From Aestuariivivens sediminicola (lineage in GTDB: Bacteria > Bacteroidota > Bacteroidia > Flavobacteriales > Flavobacteriaceae), in the NCBI RefSeq assembly GCF_022662015.1, contig NZ_JAKMCM010000003.1, positions 454,408-518,407 on the forward strand: 64,000 nt of DNA. The letters run 5' to 3'. The notes below the pieces were generated by a model. The model was not told where the DNA came from and ran no database searches. It saw only the letters and a program-made list of their open reading frames with translations. This document shows positions 28,866 through 38,538 of the stretch, one piece after another. Every line of letters starts with the position of its first letter. The stretch's first letter is position 1. A program made the position numbers and the translations under genes.

Positions 28866-29543
28866 ATGAATATCACAGTTCCTAAAGCAGCTTTTGACTT
28901 TCTAAAAAGATTAGAAAATAACAATAATCGTGAATGGTTTAATGAAAATAAAAAGGAGTTTAAGACCATTGAGAAAGAAATAAAGGCAGTCTACAATGCG
29001 GTAATGAATAACTTAAATAAACATGACAACATAGATAGACTTAAAATGTTTCGTATTTACAGGGATGTTCGTTTTTCAAAAAATAAAATGCCTTATAAAA
29101 CCCATTTTGGTGGGTCTTTTCATAGAATAAAACCACAACTTAGAGGGGGATATTACCTCCATATTAAACCTCAAGATGAAAGTTTTATAGCTACTGGATT
29201 TTGGGAGCCCGCTCCTGCTGATTTATTCCGCATTCGTAAGGAATTTGAAATGGATGATGGAGAAATCAGAAATATAATGCATCAGGAATCCTTTAAACGT
29301 ATTTGGGGAGAACTAGTAGGCGATGAGGTCAAAACAGCTCCGAAAGGATTTAGCAGGGACCACAAGGCCATAGATTTAATTAAAAAGAAACAGTACATTT
29401 TTATTAAAAGATTTACCGACAAACAGGTTTTAAGTCCAAACTTTATTGATGAAGTAGATCAGGCATTTAAAGGAATTCGTCCCTATTTTGATTATATGAG
29501 TGATGTACTAACAACAGATTTAAACGGTGTATCCGTAATCTAA
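28866..29543 (+). CDS. DUF2461 protein
   Basis: A 225-residue protein that reads as the DUF2461/TIGR02453 family: FLKRLENNNNREWFNENKKEF near the N-terminus, then MFRIYRDVRFSKNKMPYKTHFGGSFHR around residues 59-85 and GGYYLHIKPQDESFIATGFW. The biochemical role of the family is not known to me. It stands alone between the TruA-like gene and a convergent minus-strand gene. The 116 bases after it show nothing clear. Confidence 0.88.
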   Translation: MNITVPKAAFDFLKRLENNNNREWFNENKKEFKTIEKEIKAVYNAVMNNLNKHDNIDRLKMFRIYRDVRFSKNKMPYKTHFGGSFHRIKPQLRGGYYLHIKPQDESFIATGFWEPAPADLFRIRKEFEMDDGEIRNIMHQESFKRIWGELVGDEVKTAPKGFSRDHKAIDLIKKKQYIFIKRFTDKQVLSPNFIDEVDQAFKGIRPYFDYMSDVLTTDLNGVSVI

Positions 29544-29659
29544 TCGCGCCAAGGAACAGAACTATTTCAGGACTTCCAGTTTATTTTTAGATAATCGATG
29601 ATAGGCCTCTAGGACTATGAATGCATATTTAACGCCATTGCAAAAGGCAGCGCAATAGT

Positions 29660-30076
29660 TTAAACAGCGGTCAATAATTCCGGTTTTTCAAAGAGCTGTA
29701 TGTTAGATAGTAATCGTTCCTTGACCAAATTCATCATCCTTTTGTTTAATGCACAAGAGTTTTCTATGTATAGGCTATATTCTTCCAAGGTAAACTGTCC
29801 GATAACCATTCCCTTTAAAGAGTTTCTAAATTTCATATCCTTATGAATGGCATTTTCAATATAGTCCATCCTTTTTTGTAGTGTTAAACCATAAAATACA
29901 GATTTATGTTTTAAGATGTAATTTCTGAAAGCTGCAATTAACAAACCGTTTTGTAACTTTATTACCGGTCGCAATACCAGATTCTGAAAACGCTCCTCAA
30001 TACTCATATTATCATTAATAGTGGCAGTTAAAATTTCGGGCCTCATTTGTTTTAAACTAAGGTCTCTTGTGTTCAT
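29660..30076 (-). CDS. Small helical protein, unknown function
   Basis: A 138-residue soluble, mostly helical protein, with the start MNTRDLSLKQMRPEILTA and a central LQNGLLIAAFRNYILKHKSVF. It resembles flavobacterial proteins often labelled glyoxalase in databases, but I see no VOC metal ligands or beta-alpha-beta repeats, so I do not adopt that name. It stands alone. The 209 bases between it and the DUF72 gene contain the promoter regions of both. Confidence 0.7.
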   Translation of the reverse strand: MNTRDLSLKQMRPEILTATINDNMSIEERFQNLVLRPVIKLQNGLLIAAFRNYILKHKSVFYGLTLQKRMDYIENAIHKDMKFRNSLKGMVIGQFTLEEYSLYIENSCALNKRMMNLVKERLLSNIQLFEKPELLTAV

Positions 30077-30285
30077 GATTCGGTGTTTTGATTAAAAATA
30101 GAGATTATTAAATCCGATAAACCTATTTAAAATTCTAATTATTAACCGGGTTATTAACAGGAACATTTTCTTTATTTTTCGACTAGAAAAGATGACCTTT
30201 TATAGTGTTGGTTTGACGAATGTTACAGACATAGCATTCAAGTGAATCATTGTAATAAAAAAATAAAATTTTAATTAAAATTGAA

Positions 30286-31158
30286 ATGAAATTCGGCAAA
30301 GTAGATCATCCCGAACAGATTAGCCATACTTTACCTGAGGATCACCCCGGAACAGAAAGTGTGCTTCAAAGGTCAAATAAAAATGATGTACTTAAAATCT
30401 ATGTAGGTCTTCCCAATTGGAACAGGACAAAGCTGAAGGGATTCTACCCGAGAGGAACAAAGGATGAACTGTCGTATTATGCTACTCAATTTAATGCTAT
30501 TGAGCTTAATGCTACATTTTATCGGATTTTCCCAGCGGAACAATTTTCGGATTGGTATGATAAAACGCCTGAAGACTTTAAGTTTTTTCCAAAGCTTTAT
30601 CAAGAAGTTAGTCATTGGAAGCGATTAAAAGGTACAGGAGCTATTGTTGAACATTTCATCAATAATGCAGCAAATCTAAAGGAAAAGTTGGGAACTGTAT
30701 TTTTGCAGATGCCAGGTAATTTTACGCCCAGGGATTTTAATAGGGTTGTTAATTTTGTTGAAGAATGGCCCATAGACATACCATTGGCCATAGAATTCAG
30801 GCATTCAGATTGGTACAATAACAAGGAAATAGCGGAAGCATTATATCAATTGTTTGAACTTAATAGTGTTTCCAATGTGATTGTCGATACTGCTGGCAGA
30901 CGCGATCTTCTGCATATGCGATTAACGAATACAACCACTTTTGTGAGATTTGTTGCTGCAAATCATGAAATAGATTACAAACGACTTGACGAATGGGTCA
31001 TCCGTTTAAATCAATGGAAATCGAAAGGAATAAAGGAAATAGATTTTTTTATCCATCAAAATATCAAAAAAGATGTTCCGTTGCTATCAGCTTACCTTAT
31101 TAAAAAAATGAATCACTATTTAGGGTGTAAATTAGAGGTGCCCGGCAATGATCAGTAA
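30286..31158 (+). CDS. DUF72 protein
   Basis: A 290-residue TIM-barrel-like protein of the DUF72 (YecE) family: IYVGLPNWNRTKLKGFYPRG near 44, LNATFYRI near 74, FKFFPKLYQEVSHWKRLKG near 94, FLQMPGNF near 131, and LAIEFRHSDWY near 162. Function of the family is not established. It has a rather long N-terminus before the first conserved strand, but the ATG at 30286 is the only good candidate. Confidence 0.9.
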   Translation: MKFGKVDHPEQISHTLPEDHPGTESVLQRSNKNDVLKIYVGLPNWNRTKLKGFYPRGTKDELSYYATQFNAIELNATFYRIFPAEQFSDWYDKTPEDFKFFPKLYQEVSHWKRLKGTGAIVEHFINNAANLKEKLGTVFLQMPGNFTPRDFNRVVNFVEEWPIDIPLAIEFRHSDWYNNKEIAEALYQLFELNSVSNVIVDTAGRRDLLHMRLTNTTTFVRFVAANHEIDYKRLDEWVIRLNQWKSKGIKEIDFFIHQNIKKDVPLLSAYLIKKMNHYLGCKLEVPGNDQ

Positions 31159-31240
31159 GGTTTGATTGACGTTAAAGTATCGTTAATATGACATGAACTG
31201 ATGCAGTAAATAAATATATTTAGTTTCAAATCAATTTATT

Positions 31241-32353
31241 ATGAAAAAACTAGTTACAATTACTGTCATCTGCGCAATTGCTCTTTTTACACTTTCCCTA
31301 ACAGATAAAAAATCAGGTTTAACCAAAAATTTTAGTTTTGGGGATGCACAAATTGCTTCTATAAATCAGCTTGCTTTTGGCCCTGAAGGAATACTTTTTA
31401 TTGGTGATTCCAAAAATGCTGCAATATATGCGATTGACACCAAAGATCGTGTTGAAAAGGAAAAATCAGAAGATATAAATGTAGATGATTTTGATATCAA
31501 AATTGCGGAAGCATTGGGACATAAGGTAGAAAATATTGCCATTACGGATATGGCCGTTAATCCTATATCCAAATCGGTTTATTTTTCAGTAAATGTGACC
31601 GATGGCACGCCAGTAGTATTAAAATTAGTGGGAGATGGTTTTGAAAATATATCCTTAAAAAGTACCTCCTTTTCCAAAATGCCCTTGGAAAATCCCGTTG
31701 GTTTAGACGAAAAAGATAGAAGGGGACGCTCTATAAGAAACTGGGCCATAGCTGATATGAAATATCACAAAGGTAATGTCATGGTTTCGGGATTATCAAA
31801 TAAAGAATTTAAATCAACATTTAGAAGCATTCCTTTTCCCTTTAACGAAGAACAGGATTATGCATCATTAGAAATCTGGCATGCTGCACATGGTCGGTTC
31901 GAGACGTATGCACCAATAAAAGCGTTTGACATTATTTCGATCGAAAATAAGGACTATTTAATGGCTGGTTATACCTGTACACCATTAGTGCTCTTTCCTT
32001 TGAACGACCTTAAAAATGGGACACATCTTAAGGGAAGGACCATTGCAGAACTCGGAGCAGGAAATTCTCCAATCGATATGATTCAGTATGAAAAAAACGG
32101 TGAATTATTGGTTTACATCTCAAATTCAAATAGACCTGTTATGCGTCTTAAATATGATGACATCATAAACTTTAAGGACAGTATTACTCATGAAGTCTCG
32201 GAATTCGGTGCCAGTGATGGATTAGATTACGATAATTTACCCTTTGTTAATGTCTTGCAGATGGATAATCTCGACCAAGACAACGCACTATTATTGAGAA
32301 GAACGAGTTCCGGAAATCTGGTATTAACCAGTAGATCAAAAAAATGGATGTAA
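31241..32353 (+). CDS. Exported beta-propeller-like protein, unknown function
   Basis: A 370-residue protein with an N-terminal signal peptide (MKKLVTITVICAIALFTLSL). The rest is beta-rich with short sheets such as INQLAFGPEGILFIGDSKNAAIYAID, DMAVNPISKSVYFSV and GELLVYISNSNRPVM, which suggests a propeller in the periplasm or on the surface. A single CTP motif (GYTCTPLV) near residue 244 could bind something. Its stop overlaps the upstream frame of the next gene, so the two are likely translated from one mRNA. Confidence 0.75.
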   Translation: MKKLVTITVICAIALFTLSLTDKKSGLTKNFSFGDAQIASINQLAFGPEGILFIGDSKNAAIYAIDTKDRVEKEKSEDINVDDFDIKIAEALGHKVENIAITDMAVNPISKSVYFSVNVTDGTPVVLKLVGDGFENISLKSTSFSKMPLENPVGLDEKDRRGRSIRNWAIADMKYHKGNVMVSGLSNKEFKSTFRSIPFPFNEEQDYASLEIWHAAHGRFETYAPIKAFDIISIENKDYLMAGYTCTPLVLFPLNDLKNGTHLKGRTIAELGAGNSPIDMIQYEKNGELLVYISNSNRPVMRLKYDDIINFKDSITHEVSEFGASDGLDYDNLPFVNVLQMDNLDQDNALLLRRTSSGNLVLTSRSKKWM

Positions 32354-32358
32354 TTCAA

Positions 32359-33411
32359 ATGAAGTATACATTTAAGACCAGGGCTATCTTGGTCTTTTTT
32401 TGTTTTATGATTTTTATAAATTGTAAAGATGAACCGGCGATCAGAAATATTACAGTTAATTATGAAAACGCCAAAGCCGTTAGCGTATCTTTTGATTTTG
32501 CGTCAACTAAAGCGTTCTCCGTCCATTTAAAAGACAGAGCCACTCCAATCTTAGGGGAATATCAGACAGAAGGTGTCACACGGATCTTTACACCTGTTGT
32601 CCCTTTTTCTGATGGATTAACCTATGCTGTTGTAATGGATGAAAAGGTTGTTTCCATATTTTCAATTAAAAACGATACCGTTGAATCACCTGAATTAGTT
32701 GGAATTTACCCTTCTACAAATGAGCTTCCCGAGAATCTTTTAAAGATGTATTTTCAATTCTCTCAGCCTATGGAAGAATTGGGGGAATCTTTAGAACATA
32801 TCACGGTTTTTAATAGAACTCTAAATAAAGAAGAGGCTGTTTTTCTTGAATTGGAATCCGAGTTATGGAATAAAGACCATTCCCTGCTCACGCTTTGGTT
32901 AGATCCCGGAAGAATAAAGACCGATTTGATTCCGAATCGGAAATATGGTTTACCCTTGTTAGAAGAACATGAATATGAAATTAGGATTGATGCGAATTTC
33001 AGAGGGGCCAATGGAAGACCTCTCAAAAACGAATATACCAAATCGTTTAAAGTTGGTAAAAGCGATAAAATGAAGCCCTCCCCTGAAGATTGGGAAATCA
33101 GTGTATCCGGAGATAAGGTTTCCATTGAATTTAACGAGCCCCTGGATGCAATTCTGCTAAAGGAGTGCTTTAGAATAGTGAATACAGAAAATAAAGAAAT
33201 TCCTTGTTTTTCTAAAATAGAAGCCAAAGAACAGGTGCTCCATTTAGTTTGTCCTCAACAGCTAAATAAAGGAGAATACAAGCTGCTGGTAGATACACGT
33301 TTGGAGGATTTGGCGGGGAATAACTTAAATAGGCTTTTTGATGTAGATTTGTCGTCGAAGAACAACATGGACACAAGTTTGCAAAAAGAAATTAGATTTA
33401 AAATAAACTGA
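32359..33411 (+). CDS. Lipoprotein with Ig-like domains, unknown function
   Basis: About 350 residues. The start at 32359 gives MKYTFKTRAILVFFCFMIFIN followed by Cys, a lipoprotein signal; an upstream ATG at 32344 overlaps the preceding gene. The mature part is beta-rich. Two segments (about residues 110-230 and 230-330) resemble bacterial Ig-like domains in which extremes are compared (VGIYPSTNELPENLLKMYFQFSQPM; VSIEFNEPLDAILL; EDLAGNNL). It is probably a partner of the preceding exported protein. Confidence 0.78.
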   Translation: MKYTFKTRAILVFFCFMIFINCKDEPAIRNITVNYENAKAVSVSFDFASTKAFSVHLKDRATPILGEYQTEGVTRIFTPVVPFSDGLTYAVVMDEKVVSIFSIKNDTVESPELVGIYPSTNELPENLLKMYFQFSQPMEELGESLEHITVFNRTLNKEEAVFLELESELWNKDHSLLTLWLDPGRIKTDLIPNRKYGLPLLEEHEYEIRIDANFRGANGRPLKNEYTKSFKVGKSDKMKPSPEDWEISVSGDKVSIEFNEPLDAILLKECFRIVNTENKEIPCFSKIEAKEQVLHLVCPQQLNKGEYKLLVDTRLEDLAGNNLNRLFDVDLSSKNNMDTSLQKEIRFKIN

Positions 33412-33575
33412 TTTTTATTGACTTTCGTAAATTTCAGGTGTTAATATATTTTCAGTAAACGCTTTATTTCATTAAAGTTATGCCCGATTTATGCATAATG
33501 ATTAAGAATTATTTAAAAATGTTGGGCATCGTATCATAGATTAGAATATTTCTCCTTTAAACAGGCTGTATTTTA

Positions 33576-33583
33576 TAAATTTG
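33576..33583 (+). promoter_or_regulatory. Probable -7 box of the leuCDAB operon
   Basis: TAAATTTG fits TAnnTTTG, 26 bases before the leuC ATG. No -33 element or Leu-rich leader peptide is evident in 33412-33608. Confidence 0.4.
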
Positions 33584-33608
33584 CACACTGAACCAATTAC
33601 ATCTATTT

Positions 33609-35003
33609 ATGAGTAAGACATTGTTTGATAAGGTTTGGGACGCTCATGTCGTAAGAAAAATTGAAAATGGTCCTGACGTCTTTTTTATAGATCGCCATTT
33701 TATACATGAAGTAACGAGTCCCGTAGCATTTCTAGGGTTAAAAAACAGAGGCCTTAAAGTATTGTATCCGGAGCGCACATTTGCCACAGCTGATCATAAT
33801 ACGCCTACGATCAACCAACATTTGCCAGTTGAAGATCCGCTGTCTGCGAATCAATTGAAAGCACTTGAAGAAAACTCCAAGGAACACGGTATCAGTCATT
33901 GGGGCCTGGGTCATGAAAAAAATGGTATTGTTCATGTCGTGGGACCGGAGAATGGTATTACGTTCCCGGGGGCAACCATTGTATGCGGGGATTCACATAC
34001 ATCAACACATGGTGCTTTTGGAGCCATTGCATTTGGTATTGGAACTTCGGAGGTAGAAATGGTACTGTCAACTCAGTGCATAATGCAGCCTAAGCCGAAA
34101 AAAATGCGCATTAATATAAACGGTGAGTTGAGTAAAGGAGTAACACCTAAGGACGTGGCCCTATATATTATCTCACAACTAACGACTTCGGGTGCCACTG
34201 GGTATTTTGTGGAGTATGCCGGTGATGTATTTGAGAATATGTCTATGGAAGGTAGGATGACTGTTTGTAATCTCTCAATAGAAATGGGAGCTAGAGGTGG
34301 TATGATTGCCCCGGATGAAACAACCTTTGCCTATTTAAAAGATAAACCAATGTCCTTAAAGGGAGAAGCTTGGGATAAAGCAGTAGCCCATTGGAGGACG
34401 CTTAAGACAGATGAAGATGCCGTGTTTGATAAAGAGTTTACCTTTAATGCTCAGGATATTGAGCCTATGATTACTTACGGCACTAATCCGGGGATGGGAA
34501 TAGGTATCTCAAAAAGCATTCCCGCTGCACATGAGATTGAAGGGGGTGAGGCGACCTATAGAAAATCCCTTGAATATATGGGGTATAATGAAAATGATGT
34601 CATGATTGGTAAAAAAGTAGACTATGTGTTTCTCGGAAGTTGTACCAATGGAAGAATTGAAGATTTTAGGGCATTTGCCTCAATTGTAAAAGGACGTAAA
34701 AAGGCAGATCATATTACGGCATGGTTGGTGCCAGGGTCACACGAAGTGGAGGAAAAAATTAAAAAGGAAGGTATCCTGGATGTTATTACTGAGGCAGGTT
34801 TTACGCTTAGACAACCCGGGTGTTCTGCTTGTTTAGCTATGAACGATGATAAAATTCCAGCTGGGAAATATGCTGTAAGTACTTCCAATAGAAATTTTGA
34901 AGGACGTCAAGGTCCTGGTGCCAGGACAATGTTAGCGAGTCCTTTGGTTGCTGCTGCTGCCGCGGTAAAGGGTGTTGTAACAGATCCCAGAGACCTGTTA
35001 TGA
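33609..35003 (+). CDS. leuC: 3-isopropylmalate dehydratase large subunit
   Basis: Aconitase-family enzyme of leucine synthesis, 464 residues. The [4Fe-4S] cluster ligands are in [17 protein letters not shown] near 344 and [12 protein letters not shown] near 403. Other marks: [14 protein letters not shown] near 28, [27 protein letters not shown] near 128, and [18 protein letters not shown] near the C-terminus. First gene of leuC-leuD-leuA-leuB. Confidence 0.97.
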   Translation: MSKTLFDKVWDAHVVRKIENGPDVFFIDRHFIHEVTSPVAFLGLKNRGLKVLYPERTFATADHNTPTINQHLPVEDPLSANQLKALEENSKEHGISHWGLGHEKNGIVHVVGPENGITFPGATIVCGDSHTSTHGAFGAIAFGIGTSEVEMVLSTQCIMQPKPKKMRININGELSKGVTPKDVALYIISQLTTSGATGYFVEYAGDVFENMSMEGRMTVCNLSIEMGARGGMIAPDETTFAYLKDKPMSLKGEAWDKAVAHWRTLKTDEDAVFDKEFTFNAQDIEPMITYGTNPGMGIGISKSIPAAHEIEGGEATYRKSLEYMGYNENDVMIGKKVDYVFLGSCTNGRIEDFRAFASIVKGRKKADHITAWLVPGSHEVEEKIKKEGILDVITEAGFTLRQPGCSACLAMNDDKIPAGKYAVSTSNRNFEGRQGPGARTMLASPLVAAAAAVKGVVTDPRDLL

Positions 35004-35115
35004 TAGCTTATTTTAGAATGTATTGCTTTTTAAAATAAATAGTGACCTCGAAAATAACTTAATAAAAGAAAATAGTAACGGCCAAACCTATATTGGCGCT
35101 GATTTATATTAAAAT

Positions 35116-35712
35116 ATGGCTTACGATAAATTTAAAGTTTTAACCAGCACTGCAGTTCCATTACCATTGGAAAATGTAGATACAGATCAAATTATTCCCG
35201 CTCGTTTTTTAAAGGCAACAGAGCGTAAAGGATTTGGAGACAATCTATTCAGAGATTGGAGGTATAATTCTGATGATACACCGAAGGAATCATTTGTGTT
35301 AAATAATCCGATGTACTCAGGAAAACTATTGGTTGGAGGAAAAAATTTTGGTTCTGGTTCATCTAGAGAACATGCCGCTTGGGCTGTTTATGATTATGGT
35401 TTTCGTTGTGTTGTATCAAGTTTTTTTGCAGATATATTTAAAAACAATTGCTTAAATGTTGGTGTTCTGCCGGTTCAGGTAAGCCCTGAGTTCTTAAAGC
35501 AAATTTTTGACGCGATTTACGAAGATCCTAAAACTGAAATTGAAGTAAATCTTCCAAATCAAACCATTACGATCCTTTCAACGGGAGCAAAGGAAACATT
35601 TGAAATCAATAGCTACAAAAAAGAAAATTTGCTCAATGGGTTTGACGATATTGATTATCTTCAAAATATGAAAGACGAAATTGAATCTTTTGCTAACGAT
35701 TTGATGTTATAA
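35116..35712 (+). CDS. leuD: 3-isopropylmalate dehydratase small subunit
   Basis: Partner of LeuC, 198 residues: [13 protein letters not shown] near 20, [34 protein letters not shown] near 75-110. Its stop codon is directly followed by the leuA ATG, with no gap. The 112 bases between leuC and leuD show no gene. Confidence 0.97.
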   Translation: MAYDKFKVLTSTAVPLPLENVDTDQIIPARFLKATERKGFGDNLFRDWRYNSDDTPKESFVLNNPMYSGKLLVGGKNFGSGSSREHAAWAVYDYGFRCVVSSFFADIFKNNCLNVGVLPVQVSPEFLKQIFDAIYEDPKTEIEVNLPNQTITILSTGAKETFEINSYKKENLLNGFDDIDYLQNMKDEIESFANDLML

Positions 35713-37236
35713 ATGGCCAACCCAAAGCGAATTGAAATAATGGACACGACTTTACGCGATGGTGAACAAACCTCGGGTGTGTCCTTCTCGTCCTCTGAAA
35801 AACTGACTATTGCAAAGCTCCTTTTGGAGGAATTAAAGGTTGATCGCATAGAAATTGCGTCAGCAAGAGTTTCGGAAGGAGAGTTTCAAGCCGTAAAGGC
35901 CATTACAAAATGGGCTGAGGATGAAGGTTTTATTGATGTTGTTGAAGTACTTACTTTTGTAGATAATGGTGTATCCATAGATTGGATGATTGAAGCAGGC
36001 GCAAAGGTGCAAAATTTACTAACTAAGGGTTCATTGAACCATTTAACTTACCAGTTAAAAAAGACACCTAATCAGCACTTTAAAGAAATATCAGATACAA
36101 TAGAGCTCGCGAAACAAAAAGGCATTGAAACCAATGTTTATTTAGAAGATTGGAGCAATGGAATGCGTAACTCCAAGTCCTACGTTTTAGAGTTTATGTC
36201 CTTTTTGGCAACCCAACCTGTAAAACGTATCATGTTGCCGGATACCCTGGGAGTATTAACACCTAGAGAATCTTTTGAATTTGTAAAGGAAATTCGCGAT
36301 GCTTATCCGGAATTACATTTGGATTTTCATGCGCACAACGATTATGACTTGAGTGTTTCCAACGTTATGGAGGCCTTAAAAGCTGGCGTAGATGGTCTGC
36401 ATCTTACAATTAATGGTATGGGAGAACGCGCTGGTAATGCACCGATGGCGAGCACCATAGCCGTTATAAATGATTTTTTACCACAGATTACCATTGGGGT
36501 CAACGAAAAAGTATTATACACGGTTAGCAAACTGGTTGAAAACTTCACAGGCGTAATGATTCCCTCCAATAAGCCGATAATAGGAGCCAATGTGTTTACT
36601 CAAACCGCCGGTATTCATGCTGATGGAGATAATAAAAAGAACCTTTATTTTAGTGATTTAATGCCTGAACGCTTTGGTAGAAAGCGTCAATATGCACTTG
36701 GTAAATCGTCTGGAAAGGCTAATATTCAAAAGAACTTACAGGAATTAGGTCTTCAGTTAAATGATAGCGACCTTAAAAAAGTAACCCAGCGAATCATTGA
36801 ATTGGGTGATAAAAAACAGGTAGTCACAAAAGAAGATTTACCTTATATCATCTCAGATGTATTGGATAACAGTTACGAAGAAAAGGTGAAGGTGAATTCT
36901 TATGTATTAACACATTCCAAAGGGCTGAAACCATCTACAACGGTGTCTATCACCATTGAAAGTGACACGTACGAGGAAAATGCACAAGGGGATGGTCAAT
37001 TTGATGCCTTCATGAATGCGATTAGACATATTTTTAAAAGAAAAAAAATGACATTGCCGGATCTTATCGACTATGCCGTTAGGATACCGCCCGGTAGCCG
37101 ATCAGACGCCCTTTGTGAGACTATTATAACCTGGAAGCATCCAGATAAGGAATTTAAAACACGCGGTTTGGATTCGGATCAAACAGTTTCAGCGATAAAA
37201 GCTACCGAAAAAATGCTGAACATTATTATTAATTAA
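35713..37236 (+). CDS. leuA: 2-isopropylmalate synthase-type acyltransferase
   Basis: HMG-CoA-lyase-like acyltransferase with a regulatory C-terminal domain, 507 residues. TIM barrel with DTTLRDGEQTSGV near 11, FHAHNDYDLSVSN near 203 (metal His-x-His), GMGERAGNAPMAS and AGIHADGDNKK near 300. From about residue 380, the LeuA dimer/regulatory domain. Placement between leuD and leuB supports a role in leucine synthesis; relatives with this kind of sequence also include citramalate synthases, so the acceptor (2-oxoisovalerate or pyruvate) is not certain. Confidence 0.85.
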   Translation: MANPKRIEIMDTTLRDGEQTSGVSFSSSEKLTIAKLLLEELKVDRIEIASARVSEGEFQAVKAITKWAEDEGFIDVVEVLTFVDNGVSIDWMIEAGAKVQNLLTKGSLNHLTYQLKKTPNQHFKEISDTIELAKQKGIETNVYLEDWSNGMRNSKSYVLEFMSFLATQPVKRIMLPDTLGVLTPRESFEFVKEIRDAYPELHLDFHAHNDYDLSVSNVMEALKAGVDGLHLTINGMGERAGNAPMASTIAVINDFLPQITIGVNEKVLYTVSKLVENFTGVMIPSNKPIIGANVFTQTAGIHADGDNKKNLYFSDLMPERFGRKRQYALGKSSGKANIQKNLQELGLQLNDSDLKKVTQRIIELGDKKQVVTKEDLPYIISDVLDNSYEEKVKVNSYVLTHSKGLKPSTTVSITIESDTYEENAQGDGQFDAFMNAIRHIFKRKKMTLPDLIDYAVRIPPGSRSDALCETIITWKHPDKEFKTRGLDSDQTVSAIKATEKMLNIIIN

Positions 37237-37264
37237 AGTAACAAACCAAAAAAAATCACACTAA

Positions 37265-38323
37265 ATGAAATTTAATATAGCCTTGTTAGCCGGAGATGGC
37301 ATTGGCCCTGAAGTCATCGATCAAGCGGTGAAAGTATGCAATGCTGTTGCCGAAAAATTTGGACATGATATTACATGGAAACCAGCCTTGACAGGTGCAG
37401 CCGCAATCGATGCGGTTGGAGAACCTTATCCGGATGAAACACATGAGGTTTGTACAAATGCCGATGCGGTATTGTTTGGTGCTATAGGCCACCCAAAATT
37501 CGATAATGATCCATCCGCCGCGGTAAGACCGGAACAAGGGCTGCTTAAAATGCGTAAAAAATTGGGCTTGTTTGCAAATGTCCGACCCACCTTTACTTTT
37601 CCTTCCTTAATTGATAAATCACCTTTAAAGAAAGATCGTATTGAGGGGACGGATTTAGTTTTTTTACGGGAACTTACTGGAGGTATCTATTTTGGTGAAA
37701 AGGGAAGAAGAGATGAAGGAGAAACAGCCTTTGACAATTGTGTTTATACCCGTGAGGAAGTTAAACGATTGGCGAAAAAGGGATTTGAAATGGCCATGAT
37801 GCGTCGTAAAAAGTTATGTTGTGTAGATAAAGCAAATGTTTTGGAAACATCACGACTCTGGAGAGAGACAGTTCAGGCCATGGAGAAGGATTATCCTGAA
37901 GTAGAGGTGAGTTATGAATTTGTAGACGCTGTCGCTATGCGCCTGGTACAATGGCCAAATAGCTACGATGTCCTTATTACTGAAAACTTATTTGGAGACA
38001 TTTTAACGGATGAGGCTTCGGTTATTTCAGGTTCTATGGGATTAATGCCTTCCGCCTCAATTGGTTCCGATATTGGATTGTTTGAGCCTATTCATGGATC
38101 CTATCCGCAGGCTGCAGGTAAAAATATTGCTAATCCATTGGCAACCGTATTATCGGCAGCCATGATGTTCGAAACAGCATTTGAATTACCTGAAGAAGGG
38201 AAGGCCATAAGAGCCGTCGTAAATAAATCCCTTGCACAGGGTATTGTAACCGAAGACCTGGCAAATGGAGGTAAAGCTTACGGAACTGCTGAAGTAGGGG
38301 ATTGGCTTGCAGCCAACCTCTAA
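37265..38323 (+). CDS. leuB: 3-isopropylmalate dehydrogenase
   Basis: NAD-dependent oxidative decarboxylase of leucine synthesis, 352 residues: [12 protein letters not shown] near 8, [14 protein letters not shown] near 135, and the metal site [18 protein letters not shown] near 240, with the [10 protein letters not shown] loop after it. Last gene of the operon. A weak GC hairpin without a T run follows, at 38349-38367. Confidence 0.97.
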   Translation: MKFNIALLAGDGIGPEVIDQAVKVCNAVAEKFGHDITWKPALTGAAAIDAVGEPYPDETHEVCTNADAVLFGAIGHPKFDNDPSAAVRPEQGLLKMRKKLGLFANVRPTFTFPSLIDKSPLKKDRIEGTDLVFLRELTGGIYFGEKGRRDEGETAFDNCVYTREEVKRLAKKGFEMAMMRRKKLCCVDKANVLETSRLWRETVQAMEKDYPEVEVSYEFVDAVAMRLVQWPNSYDVLITENLFGDILTDEASVISGSMGLMPSASIGSDIGLFEPIHGSYPQAAGKNIANPLATVLSAAMMFETAFELPEEGKAIRAVVNKSLAQGIVTEDLANGGKAYGTAEVGDWLAANL

Positions 38324-38538
38324 ATCAAAGTAATTTTTTAGAGAATAGGGTCGCCCATTGGGAGACCTGTTTATAGGCCTTATCATTTCAAAATAGTGAT
38401 TATTATAGGATTATATATTAATCGATGAACTGACATAACGCGCATATAAAAGAGTTTTGCGGGTGTTATATCGATTATTTTTTTTAGTCTTTTCGTATTG
38501 GGATAATTTCAATGACACAAATTAAACCCCAATTTACG

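Noticed and set aside
29660..30076. Glyoxalase label for the 138-residue protein
   Set aside because: No VOC metal ligands and no beta-alpha-beta pattern are visible.
33412..33608. Leucine attenuator before leuC
   Set aside because: No Leu-rich short frame and no terminator-like hairpin were found, unlike the his leader.
38349..38367. Hairpin after leuB as terminator
   Set aside because: The stem is interrupted and there is no T run after it.
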